A DNA stretch of 17,479 nucleotides, from NCBI GenBank assembly GCA_028715095.1, contig JAQUSM010000007.1:1-17479 (forward strand). Direction: 5' to 3'. A model generated the notes under the pieces. It had not been told where the DNA came from. It did no database searches and was given only the letters and a program-made list of their open reading frames with translations. The translations under genes were made by a program, and so were the position numbers. Below, in pieces: positions 1-6,583 of the stretch (positions are counted from its first letter, which is position 1; the number at the start of each line of letters is the position of its first letter). This stretch comes from Candidatus Omnitrophota bacterium. GTDB taxonomy: Bacteria > Omnitrophota > Gorgyraeia > Gygaellales > Profunditerraquicolaceae.

Positions 1-265
1 CGTTTTATTTATTTCTAATGATTCCGGGCCGGTGCATATTGCTTCGAGTTTAGGGGTTCCGGTTATTTCTATCTTTGGGCGTAATCAAGCCGGGCTTAGC
101 CCGCGGCGCTGGGGACCGTTAGGCAAACAGGATAAATACCTGCATAAAGATGCAGGCTGCCTTCAATGCCTGGCGCATAATTGCAAAAAAGAGTTTGCCT
201 GCCTTAAGGCAATCAGCGTAGAGGATGTGCTCTCCGCCGCCGAATCAATTTTAAAAATTGAATAA
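1..265 (+). CDS. Glycosyltransferase family 9 (heptosyltransferase-like), C-terminal fragment
   Basis: The reading frame is open from base 2 at the window edge and stops at TAA 263-265, so only about the last 87 residues are present. It opens with an SNDSGPVHIAS block followed by LGVPVISIFG. This is the C-terminal nucleotide-sugar binding motif of family 9 glycosyltransferases such as WaaF/WaaC, which transfer ADP-heptose to the LPS inner core on the cytoplasmic face of the inner membrane. A four-cysteine stretch (GCLQCLAHNC...ACL) sits near the C-terminus, as in many WaaF-like proteins. A GTG at 32 could be mistaken for a start but lies inside the conserved motif. The LPS genes downstream support a role in core assembly. 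The exact acceptor, and whether it is heptosyltransferase I, II or III, cannot be told from this fragment. Confidence 0.85.
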   Translation, partial: VLFISNDSGPVHIASSLGVPVISIFGRNQAGLSPRRWGPLGKQDKYLHKDAGCLQCLAHNCKKEFACLKAISVEDVLSAAESILKIE

Positions 266-304
266 TAATGCGTCTGCCTTGTCTTGTTTCCCGCAGGGAC
301 GCTT

Positions 305-325
305 GCCTGCCCCAGCGTGGCAGGC
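305..325. repeat. Perfect 7-bp hairpin
   Basis: The arms GCCTGCC (305-311) and GGCAGGC (319-325) are exact inverted repeats around a 7-nt loop. No T-run follows, so it is not a typical intrinsic terminator. It is the first of a series of hairpins in this spacer. Confidence 0.7.
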
Positions 326-370
326 TGCGCTCGGGTTTCGGCCTCGCTCTGCCAGGCTTACGTATTTAGC

Positions 371-386
371 CGGGCAACCTTGCCCG
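371..386. repeat. Perfect 7-bp palindrome with 2-nt centre
   Basis: CGGGCAA (371-377), CC, TTGCCCG (380-386). The palindrome is near perfect and strongly GC-paired at its base. In RNA it would need to open at least one pair to form a loop. No T-run follows. Confidence 0.65.
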
Positions 387-405
387 CTCGGCCTGCAAAC
401 GCCCT

Positions 406-419
406 GCTTGGAAACAAGC
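406..419. repeat. Small hairpin with GAAA tetraloop
   Basis: GCTTG (406-410), GAAA (411-414), CAAGC (415-419). A GNRA-type loop on a 5-bp stem is a stable RNA motif. This favours the plus strand as the structured transcript, but the stem is short and could be chance. Confidence 0.45.
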
Positions 420-425
420 CAAGTC

Positions 426-626
426 ATACACTAAGATTTCTGGCTTTTGCTTAAGGCACATTAGAAGATTTTCGGCATCGCTATCATAGATATGTGTGCA
501 AGGCTTTACGGCGAGTGCAGGCAATACCTGATGCGTAAGGAACCTTGCGCTGCCGAAACGAGCCGTAAACCGTAGCACACGGCGAAAATCTTCGTGCCGT
601 AGCAAAAGACGGAAAGCTTAGTGTAT
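426..626. repeat. Long imperfect inverted repeat (about 200 nt)
   Basis: The two halves pair in register over most of their length: ATACACTAAG 426-435 with CTTAGTGTAT 617-626; CTTTTGCT 444-451 with AGCAAAAG 601-608; GGCAC 455-459 with GTGCC 594-598; GAAGATTTTCG 464-474 with CGAAAATCTTC 583-593; GTGTGC 494-499 with GCACAC 575-580; TTTACGG 505-511 with CCGTAAA 563-569. Mismatches and small bulges separate the blocks, which looks like divergence or compensatory change in a once better-matched palindrome. The apex (about 512-562) has no obvious coding content. Candidates are a palindromic miniature element or a structured RNA. Confidence 0.75.
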
Positions 627-657
627 ATGGTAATACTTGTGAGCAAAATATTTCTGT

Positions 658-685
658 TTGAATTAGCGTTGAATTGTGATAAAAT
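658..685 (+). promoter_or_regulatory. Sigma70-type promoter for the LPS operon
   Basis: TTGAAT (658-663) and TAAAAT (680-685) are separated by 16 bp, with TG at 677-678 one base before the -10 hexamer (extended -10). Transcription would begin near 691-694, at or next to the ATG at 694. It is the first good promoter after the palindromic spacer and precedes a run of tightly packed genes. Confidence 0.55.
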
Positions 686-693
686 TATTACCT

Positions 694-1623
694 ATGATTA
701 ACTTGAAGAAAGTAAAAAGATATTCGATTAAAACCCGCTTTAGCAAGGTAAATAAGGGGGATTTTGCGCTTGCTCCGGCCAAACTCAAGAGCTTCAAAGG
801 GTTTTTAAGCTCTTTGCCGGATATATTAAAGGCCAGAGATTTACTGGCGGTTTCTTCGGATATTGCCGCAGCCAGAAAGAAGAAAAAAGCGGTAATTTTT
901 ATGGCTGGAGCGCATGTAATAAAGTGCGGGCTTAATCCGGTATTGATTGAGCTGATTAAGAAAAAAGTGATTAGCTGTATTTGTCTTAATGGCGCCGGGA
1001 TCATCCATGATTTTGAGATTGCTTTCCAGGCAAAGACCTCCGAAGATGTTGCCGAAAACCTTAAAAACGGCAGTTTTGGCATGGGTAAAGAAACCGCTGA
1101 TTTTATTAACCAGGCGGTTAAAGACGGCGTAAGCGAAGGTTTAGGTTTGGGGAGCGCGGTGGGGAAAATGATTTCAGACGAAAATTTGCCTTATAAGAAT
1201 TTAAGCCTGCTTTATAACGCTTACAAGTACAATGTACCGGTATGCGTTTTTGTGGGAATCGGTACGGATATAATCCATCAGCATCCTTCATTTGACGCCG
1301 GGCTTACCGCCGAAGGCTCATTACGTGATTTCCATACCCTTGTCGGGAATATCCGCGCGTTAAATCAGGGAGGGGTGGTTTTAAATTTTGGCTCGGCCGT
1401 GCTTTTGCCCGAAGTCTTTTTAAAGGCGCTTAACCTGGCGCGTAACCTTGGGAATAAGGTTAAGGACTTTACCACTGCCAATTTTGATATGATTTATCAT
1501 TATCGTCCGGCGCAGAATGTAGTGATCCGTCCTACGAATTCAGGGGGCAGGGGCTATTATATTATCGGCCACCACGAGATAATGCTGCCTCTTTTAGCGC
1601 AGGCGGTAATTGAAAAGATATGA
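694..1623 (+). CDS. Deoxyhypusine-synthase-like protein, function unknown
   Basis: This is a 309-residue soluble protein without signal peptide or membrane segment. Residues about 70-110 (AGAHVIKCGLNP... then LNGAGIIHDFE) resemble the NAD-binding part of the deoxyhypusine synthase fold, in which an N-terminal helix/strand unit leads into a glycine-rich AGGIEED-type motif. Further conserved-looking blocks are GTDIIHQHP, NFGSAVLLPEVFLKAL, DFTTANFDMIYHYRP and GHHEIMLPLL. True deoxyhypusine synthase modifies eIF5A, which bacteria lack, so the substrate is unknown. Relatives of this kind occur near heptose/Kdo genes, but that is from memory and unverified. I chose ATG 694 over the in-frame GTG 676, because the GTG overlaps the predicted -10 box. 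No Shine-Dalgarno sequence precedes either start. The last four bases overlap rfaE1 (ATGA), so the two are translationally coupled. Confidence 0.7.
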   Translation: MINLKKVKRYSIKTRFSKVNKGDFALAPAKLKSFKGFLSSLPDILKARDLLAVSSDIAAARKKKKAVIFMAGAHVIKCGLNPVLIELIKKKVISCICLNGAGIIHDFEIAFQAKTSEDVAENLKNGSFGMGKETADFINQAVKDGVSEGLGLGSAVGKMISDENLPYKNLSLLYNAYKYNVPVCVFVGIGTDIIHQHPSFDAGLTAEGSLRDFHTLVGNIRALNQGGVVLNFGSAVLLPEVFLKALNLARNLGNKVKDFTTANFDMIYHYRPAQNVVIRPTNSGGRGYYIIGHHEIMLPLLAQAVIEKI

Positions 1624-2633
1624 AGAACTTAAGAAAGATAATCGGGAAATTTAATAAGGCCAGGATCCTGGTCATTGGCGACCTGATCCTGGATGAGTAT
1701 ATATGGGGCAGCGTAGAGAGAATCTCTCCGGAGGCCCCGGTCCCTGTGCTTTGGGCAAATAAACGTACCTTTGTCCCCGGGGGCACGGCCAATGTCGCCA
1801 ATAATATCCGTTCTTTAGGCGCGGAGGTTTCTTTGGTAGGGGTTACGGGCGATGACGCAAATTCCAGGATATTGTTCGCTGAATTAAGAAAAAGAAAGAT
1901 TAATACGCAGGGTATCTTTAAAGAAAATAAAAGGCATACTACTGTAAAGACGCGCATCCTTGCCGGGCATCAGCAGGTAGTAAGGGTGGATTGGGAGCAT
2001 ACGCATGACCTTCCGGAGGAGTTGAATTTAAAGATCTTAAAGTATGTCGAAAAAAACATCGGATCATTTGACGCGCTTATTATTGAGGATTACGGCAAAG
2101 GGGTAATTAATGTTGAGCTTATCGGGAGGCTTGTATCTTTAGCTCAGGCCTGCAAAAAGATTATTACCGTAGACCCTAAGGAAGAGAATTTTCAATATTA
2201 CCGCGGGGTGACTTCAATAACCCCCAACCGCAAGGAATTGGAGAACGCCATTAGGAATCTTAAGATAAAAGATACAGATAACAGGTTTAAGATTAACACT
2301 GACAGGTTATTTGCTGATAAAGATGTTGATTCAGCGGCCCGGCAGATTACGGAGTATTTAAACCTGGATTCTATCCTGGTGACTTTAGGCGAGCAGGGTA
2401 TGAAATTGTTTGAAAAGAATGGCCGCATGACGCATATCCCGACGCAAGCTCAGGAAGTTTTTGATGTGTCCGGGGCAGGGGACACGGTAATCAGCAGTTT
2501 CACCCTGGCGCTTTGCGCCGGGGCCTCAAAGCTTGAGGCAGCCCATATCGCTAATTTTGCCGCGGGTATTGTCGTGGGCAAATTGGGGACAGCGGTAACA
2601 ACTTCCCGGGAACTTTTGGAGAGGATTAAATAA
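1620..2633 (+). CDS. rfaE1: D-glycero-beta-D-manno-heptose-7-phosphate kinase
   Basis: This PfkB/ribokinase-family kinase phosphorylates heptose-7-phosphate at C1 to give heptose-1,7-bisphosphate, a cytoplasmic step towards ADP-heptose for the LPS core. The 337 residues match the kinase half of HldE only. Visible motifs are VIGDLILDEYIWG near residue 20, ERISPEAPVPV (typical of RfaE), the glycine-rich GGTANVANNIRSLGAEV and the catalytic DVSGAGDT with the base Asp at about residue 288. The C-terminal cytidylyltransferase-like domain of bifunctional HldE (with its HxGH motif) is absent, so the adenylyltransferase (HldC/RfaE2) must lie elsewhere. The gene overlaps its upstream neighbour by 4 nt and is separated from kdsB by 1 nt. 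Confidence 0.93.
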   Translation: MKNLRKIIGKFNKARILVIGDLILDEYIWGSVERISPEAPVPVLWANKRTFVPGGTANVANNIRSLGAEVSLVGVTGDDANSRILFAELRKRKINTQGIFKENKRHTTVKTRILAGHQQVVRVDWEHTHDLPEELNLKILKYVEKNIGSFDALIIEDYGKGVINVELIGRLVSLAQACKKIITVDPKEENFQYYRGVTSITPNRKELENAIRNLKIKDTDNRFKINTDRLFADKDVDSAARQITEYLNLDSILVTLGEQGMKLFEKNGRMTHIPTQAQEVFDVSGAGDTVISSFTLALCAGASKLEAAHIANFAAGIVVGKLGTAVTTSRELLERIK

Positions 2634-2634
2634 A

Positions 2635-3375
2635 ATGGATGTAATCGGAGTCATACCGGCCAGGTATTCATCTACCAGGTTTAAGGGCAAGGTCTTGGCG
2701 GATATTATGGGCAAGCCTATGTTACAGCATGTCTGGGAACGGGCTAAATCCAGCCGCATACTGGATGATTTGATTATTGCCTGCGACGATGAAATAATCC
2801 AAAAGGCGGCAATTAAATTCGGGGCTAAGACCGTAATGACCTCTAAAGAGCATACCTGCGGCACTGACAGGATCAGCGAAGTGGTTAATCCTTTGGATGT
2901 GAAGGTTGTTGTCAATATCCAGGGGGATGAGCCTTTGATTCATCCAATGATGATCGATAATGTCGCGCGCGCTTTATTAGAAGACAGCTCTCTTAGCATG
3001 GCGACGATTATGAAGAAGATTGTTGACCCGGCAGAGATAGCCGATCCAAACGTGGTGAAGGTAGTGGTGGGTAAGAATAACCTTGCTTTGTATTTTTCGC
3101 GCGCGCCTATCCCGTATTTAGCTCCAAATGCCGAGATTAAAGAGGCAACTTACTACAAGCATATCGGCCTTTATGGCTATACCAAAGATTTTCTTTTTAC
3201 CTATAAAAACCTGCCTGTTTCTAATCTTGAGAAAACAGAGAAACTTGAGCAGCTGCGTGTCTTGGCCGAAGGTTTTAAAATTAAGGTAATTGAAACTAAA
3301 TTTGATACTATAAGCGTGGATACTCCTGAAGATTTAGAGAAGCTCAAGGCTTTATTACAAAAGGGGATAAGCTAA
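2635..3375 (+). CDS. kdsB: 3-deoxy-manno-octulosonate cytidylyltransferase (CMP-Kdo synthetase)
   Basis: The enzyme activates Kdo with CTP to CMP-Kdo, the donor for Kdo transfer to lipid A. The 246 residues are the usual family length. The N-terminal nucleotide-binding loop reads IPARYSSTRFKGKVL (residues 7-21). CGTDR (75-79) and NIQGDEP (94-100, with the metal-binding Asp98) are family signatures. The central FSRAPIPY block and the C-terminal SVDTPEDLEK block are also typical. The purine-rich GAGAGGATTAAATAAA stretch upstream supplies the ribosome binding site. The stop codon overlaps the kdsA start by one base, so the two are coupled. Confidence 0.96.
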   Translation: MDVIGVIPARYSSTRFKGKVLADIMGKPMLQHVWERAKSSRILDDLIIACDDEIIQKAAIKFGAKTVMTSKEHTCGTDRISEVVNPLDVKVVVNIQGDEPLIHPMMIDNVARALLEDSSLSMATIMKKIVDPAEIADPNVVKVVVGKNNLALYFSRAPIPYLAPNAEIKEATYYKHIGLYGYTKDFLFTYKNLPVSNLEKTEKLEQLRVLAEGFKIKVIETKFDTISVDTPEDLEKLKALLQKGIS

Positions 3376-4187
3376 TGCGTCAGGTTAATGTGGGAAATAT
3401 AAAATTTGGCGAAAAGAATCCGCTCGTGCTTATTGCCGGGCCTTGTGTTATTGAATCGGAAAGCTCTTGCCTTGAAGCTGCCGGCAGGATAAAGGCTATC
3501 GCATCCTCATGCGGAGTCCCGTTTATATTTAAGTCCAGTTTTGATAAGGCCAACCGGCTTTCGGTTGGTTCTTACCGCGGCCCGGGATTAACCAAGGGAT
3601 TAGCTATCCTTAAGAAAGTAAAGCAGCGGCTAAAAGTGCCTGTCTTGAGTGATGTGCATTGCGCAAAAGATATGCCTGCAGCAGCTAAGGTCCTGGATAT
3701 TATCCAGATCCCGGCATTTTTGAGCCGTCAAACAGATATTGTGCTGGCTGCGGCAAGAACCGGCAAGGTCGTGAATATCAAAAAAGGCCAGTTCCTGGCG
3801 CCATGGGATATTTTACCGATAATTAAAAAGGTTGAATCCGCCGGAAACAAAAATATTTTGATTACGGAGAGAGGGGTAAGTTTTGGTTATAATAATCTGG
3901 TTACGGATTACCGGGCCCTCTTAATTATGCGCGGGTTTGGTTATCCTGTGATTTATGATGCTACGCATAGCGTGCAGCTTCCCGGGGGCAAAGGCGCTTG
4001 TTCCGGAGGACAAAGTGAATTTGTAGCGGGCCTTTCCAGGGCAGCTGTGGCTTTTGGCTGTGATGGTTTATTTCTGGAGGTGCATATTGATCCTAAGACA
4101 GCTCCTTGCGATGGAGCGAATATGATTAATTTTAAAGAATTGGAAACCCTGTTAAAGCAAATTAAAAAGATTGAGCGTGCGCTATGA
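3375..4187 (+). CDS. kdsA: 3-deoxy-8-phosphooctulonate synthase (Kdo-8-P synthase)
   Basis: The enzyme condenses arabinose-5-phosphate with phosphoenolpyruvate to Kdo-8-phosphate in the cytoplasm. The 270-residue length and the motifs are canonical: IAGPCVIES near residue 20, FKSSFDKANR, GPGLTKGL, SDVH, QIPAFLSRQTD, KKGQFLAPWD, TERG, DATHSVQLPGG, and LEVHIDP...DGANM at the C-terminus. Cys24 in AGPC is the residue that marks the metal-dependent class II enzymes (Aquifex type). Class I enzymes such as that of E. coli have Asn there, so this one should need a divalent metal bound by Cys, His, Glu and Asp. AAGGGG about 10 nt before the ATG is a good ribosome binding site. The gene overlaps kdsD by 4 nt. 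Confidence 0.96.
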   Translation: MRQVNVGNIKFGEKNPLVLIAGPCVIESESSCLEAAGRIKAIASSCGVPFIFKSSFDKANRLSVGSYRGPGLTKGLAILKKVKQRLKVPVLSDVHCAKDMPAAAKVLDIIQIPAFLSRQTDIVLAAARTGKVVNIKKGQFLAPWDILPIIKKVESAGNKNILITERGVSFGYNNLVTDYRALLIMRGFGYPVIYDATHSVQLPGGKGACSGGQSEFVAGLSRAAVAFGCDGLFLEVHIDPKTAPCDGANMINFKELETLLKQIKKIERAL

Positions 4188-5152
4188 AAATAAATGTGAT
4201 TAAGCGGGCAAAAGAGGTCCTGGATATTGAGGCGCAGGCAATAAAGCTGCTTAAGGGCCGCCTGAACAAGGAGTTTGTCAGAGCAATCGAGTTAATCCTT
4301 AAAAATAAAGGCAGGGTTGTAGTCAGCGGGATGGGTAAAACCGGCATAATCGGGCAAAAACTCTCCGCGACCCTTGCTTCTACCGGGACGCCCAGTTTAT
4401 TTATGCATACCGCAGAGGCCATCCATGGAGATTTGGGCAAGGTTACCGATGATGATGTAGTGATTATTCTTTCTAATAGCGGTTCGACTGAAGAAATGAA
4501 GCAGCTGCTGCCTATACTCAAAAAGATAGGTTCACCGATTATTTCGCTTACCGGGAATGTAAAATCAGTTCTTGCTAAATACAGCGATGTAGTTTTGGAT
4601 GTCTCGGTTGAAAAAGAAGCCTGCCCTTTAGGCCTTGCCCCTACGGCTTCGACCACCGCTACTTTGGCCATGGCGGATGCTTTGGCAGTATGCCTTCTGG
4701 AGCTGAAAGGTTTTAAAGAAAAAGATTTCGCTTTTTTCCATCCCGGAGGAGCTTTAGGCAGGCGGCTGCTTTTAAAAGTTGAGGACATTATGCGCCGGGC
4801 ACAGGCAAATGCCGTGGTAGGCGAGAATAAAAAAGTTTCACAGGTTTTATGCGCGATTACCCGCGCCAGGGCAGGTTCGGCAACGGTTGTAGATAAAAAC
4901 GGCAAGTTAAAAGGGATTTTTACCGACGGAGATTTGCGCCGCCACCTGGAGAGCGATAAGAATCTGGCGCAACGGCTGATTAAAGAGGTGATGACCAAAA
5001 ATCCTACTGTTGTAAATAAGGATATGCTGGCTGCCGAGGCAATGCGTATATTACAGGCTAAGAAAATAGATGAGGTCCCCGTAGTGGATAAGTTTATGAG
5101 GCCGGTAGGTTTGCTGGATGTTCAGGATCTGCTTAAGGCAGGTTTGGTTTAA
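4184..5152 (+). CDS. kdsD: Arabinose-5-phosphate isomerase
   Basis: The enzyme isomerises ribulose-5-phosphate to arabinose-5-phosphate, the first committed step of Kdo synthesis. The 322 residues show the full KdsD/KpsF layout. An N-terminal SIS sugar-isomerase domain (about 1-200) carries VSGMGKTG, ATLASTGTPSLFMH, EAIHGDLG, SNSGSTEE and APTASTTATLAMADALA. The FHPGGALGRRLL linker follows, then two CBS domains (about 205-320), the second containing KKIDEVPVVD. The gene lies between kdsA and kdsC, which supports assignment to LPS rather than capsule or sugar-alcohol metabolism. The ATG overlaps the kdsA stop and has no strong ribosome binding site of its own, so translational coupling is likely. 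Confidence 0.94.
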   Translation: MKINVIKRAKEVLDIEAQAIKLLKGRLNKEFVRAIELILKNKGRVVVSGMGKTGIIGQKLSATLASTGTPSLFMHTAEAIHGDLGKVTDDDVVIILSNSGSTEEMKQLLPILKKIGSPIISLTGNVKSVLAKYSDVVLDVSVEKEACPLGLAPTASTTATLAMADALAVCLLELKGFKEKDFAFFHPGGALGRRLLLKVEDIMRRAQANAVVGENKKVSQVLCAITRARAGSATVVDKNGKLKGIFTDGDLRRHLESDKNLAQRLIKEVMTKNPTVVNKDMLAAEAMRILQAKKIDEVPVVDKFMRPVGLLDVQDLLKAGLV

Positions 5153-5154
5153 TT

Positions 5155-5697
5155 ATGCTTAAGAAGAAAACAAATGAAGAGTTAAGCGGCCGCCTGCGAA
5201 AAGTCAAGCTGCTTTTATTGGATGTAGACGGGGTTTTAACTGACGGCAGGATAGTCTATGATTCCCGGGGCAGTGAATTGAAGTTTTTTGATGTGCATGA
5301 CGGTTTAGGGGTTTATGTTTTAAATAAAGCAGGGATTCCTACCATCTTGATTACGGCTAAAAGTTCTAAAACTATTCTTCCGCGCGCCAAAGATATGCGG
5401 GTGGCTGAGGTTTTTGCCGATGTCTTCCCAAAGACCGCGGTCTTGGGGAAAATTATCAAGAAATACAAAGTTTCCGTAGATGAAATTTGTTTTGTAGCTG
5501 ATGACCTGGTGGACCTGTCGCTTATGCATGAAGTGGGTGTGCCGATAGCAGTGGGAAACGCTTCCGGCGAAATAAAAGAGGCCGCAATTTATGTAACCAG
5601 CCATACAGGCGGCCGCGGCGCTGTCAGGGAAGTAGCCGAATTGATCCTTAAATCACAGGGTAAATGGAAAGATATTTTAAAATTTTATGGAGTTTAA
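5155..5697 (+). CDS. kdsC: 3-deoxy-manno-octulosonate-8-phosphate phosphatase
   Basis: This HAD-superfamily phosphatase removes phosphate from Kdo-8-P to give Kdo. The 180 residues match the small, cap-less C0 HAD enzymes that form tetramers. Motif I is LLLDVDGVLTDG, with nucleophile Asp23 and acid/base Asp25. Motif II lies in ILITAKSS and motif IV in FVADDLVDLSLM. The C-terminal SHTGGRGAVREVAELIL tail is the typical KdsC tail that reaches into the neighbouring subunit's active site. Motif II has TAKS instead of the common TGRS/TGRK, a small deviation. The last 11 bases overlap the next gene. The start lies 2 nt after kdsD. Confidence 0.93.
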   Translation: MLKKKTNEELSGRLRKVKLLLLDVDGVLTDGRIVYDSRGSELKFFDVHDGLGVYVLNKAGIPTILITAKSSKTILPRAKDMRVAEVFADVFPKTAVLGKIIKKYKVSVDEICFVADDLVDLSLMHEVGVPIAVGNASGEIKEAAIYVTSHTGGRGAVREVAELILKSQGKWKDILKFYGV

Positions 5698-6583
5698 AAA
5701 GCTTGTATTTTTGATCCTGGCATTTGTATCCTTCTCCGGCAGCGCTTTGGCAGTTGAAACCATCAAAACAGTAAAAGAGAATAAGGATTCTGACCAGCAA
5801 ATCGGAGACTTTTCCCTTTCTGGCTATGGAGAGAAAGGGAAAAAGTCCTGGGACCTGGCCGGGAAATCAGCGGATATATTTAATGAGGTGGTCAAGCTTA
5901 AGGAGGTAGTGGGCAACCATTACGCCGATAAAGATAGTATCAACCTTACCGCGGATAACGGAGATTTTAACAAGAAAAGCGGGGTTGTGCATTTAGAAGA
6001 TAATGTGGTGATTACCACTTCAAGCGGATCAAAGCTGACCACTAATTCCCTGGATTGGGACCGCAAACAGCAGATAGTCAGTACTCTGGACAAAATCAAT
6101 CTTCAGCGTTCAGATATGAACCTTACCGGCGTAGGGGCAAGGGGCCAGACCGCGCTTAAACAGGTGGCATTGGAAAAAGACGTGCGTTTGGATATCGAGC
6201 CGCAAGATAAACAAAAGGGCAAGAAAGAAAAGATTATGATTATCTGCGATGGACCCCTGGAGGTGGATTACGAAAAAAATATTGCCATATTTAATAATAA
6301 TGTTAAAGTAGAAACGCCGGATTTAACCATGTATAGCGACAAGATGCAGGTTTATTTTACCCCGAAGCAGGATGGCCCGAAGAAGAACGAGGGGTCCGCG
6401 GTGATGTCCAGTTCTATTAATAAGATTGTTGCCCAGGGGAATGTGCGTATATTGCGCGGAGAGAATACTTCTTTTAGCCAGGGAGCGGTCTATACTGCTT
6501 TGGATAAGAGGATAGTGTTGACCGGCAGGCCCCAGATAGAGATTTATCAAACGGAGAATTTGAATGCAGCTTTTGGAAACTAA
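5687..6583 (+). CDS. LPS export periplasmic protein with LptC-like and LptA/OstA-like domains
   Basis: The 298-residue protein opens with a Sec-type signal or anchor (MEFKK, hydrophobic stretch 6-18, possible cleavage after ALA at 20-22). Residues about 55-180 look like LptC: SADIFNEVVKLKEV, LTADNGDFNKKSGVVHLEDN and LTTNSLDWDRK, with the alternating beta pattern of the jellyroll. Residues about 190-290 look like LptA/OstA: DGPLEVDYEKNIAIFNNNVKV, SDKMQVYF, INKIVAQGNVRI, and ALDKRIVLTGRPQIEIY. LptC docks on the LptBFG transporter and passes LPS to LptA, which bridges the periplasm. Here both parts sit in one chain next to lptB. The start overlaps kdsC by 11 nt and the end overlaps lptB by 20 nt. 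The domain boundary is my reading of the beta pattern. It could also be a long LptC with a duplicated jellyroll. Confidence 0.8.
   Translation: MEFKKLVFLILAFVSFSGSALAVETIKTVKENKDSDQQIGDFSLSGYGEKGKKSWDLAGKSADIFNEVVKLKEVVGNHYADKDSINLTADNGDFNKKSGVVHLEDNVVITTSSGSKLTTNSLDWDRKQQIVSTLDKINLQRSDMNLTGVGARGQTALKQVALEKDVRLDIEPQDKQKGKKEKIMIICDGPLEVDYEKNIAIFNNNVKVETPDLTMYSDKMQVYFTPKQDGPKKNEGSAVMSSSINKIVAQGNVRILRGENTSFSQGAVYTALDKRIVLTGRPQIEIYQTENLNAAFGN

Larger units (their letters stand above)
266..693. other. Gene-free spacer rich in inverted repeats
   Basis: This is a 428-bp gap between the glycosyltransferase and the next convincing gene. I see no ORF with a recognisable motif on either strand. The open frame on the minus strand across 366-605 reads through a palindrome and looks like no family I know. 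The first half is GC-rich and holds three compact perfect hairpins (305-325, 371-386, 406-419). The second half is an approximately 200-nt imperfect inverted repeat (426-626). The last 40 bases are AT-rich and carry a promoter. The structure could be a non-autonomous palindromic element, a structured RNA, or termination and processing signals for the upstream operon. Confidence 0.7.

Noticed and set aside
366..605. 79-codon open frame on the minus strand in the first spacer
   Set aside because: It lies across a 200-nt palindrome, has no recognisable motif and no clear ribosome binding site; openness is explained by composition.
676..693. GTG start at 676 for the DHS-like gene
   Set aside because: It overlaps the likely -10 box and has no ribosome binding site; ATG 694 fits the start of the conserved region better.
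266..693. CRISPR array or tRNA gene in the repeat-rich spacer
   Set aside because: Repeats are inverted and of differing sequence, not regularly spaced direct repeats; no cloverleaf with a T-arm GTTCRA motif was found.
4162..4998. 278-codon open frame on the minus strand opposite kdsD
   Set aside because: It is antisense to a clear kdsD; its Ser/Phe/Leu-rich translation without motifs is typical of a shadow frame.
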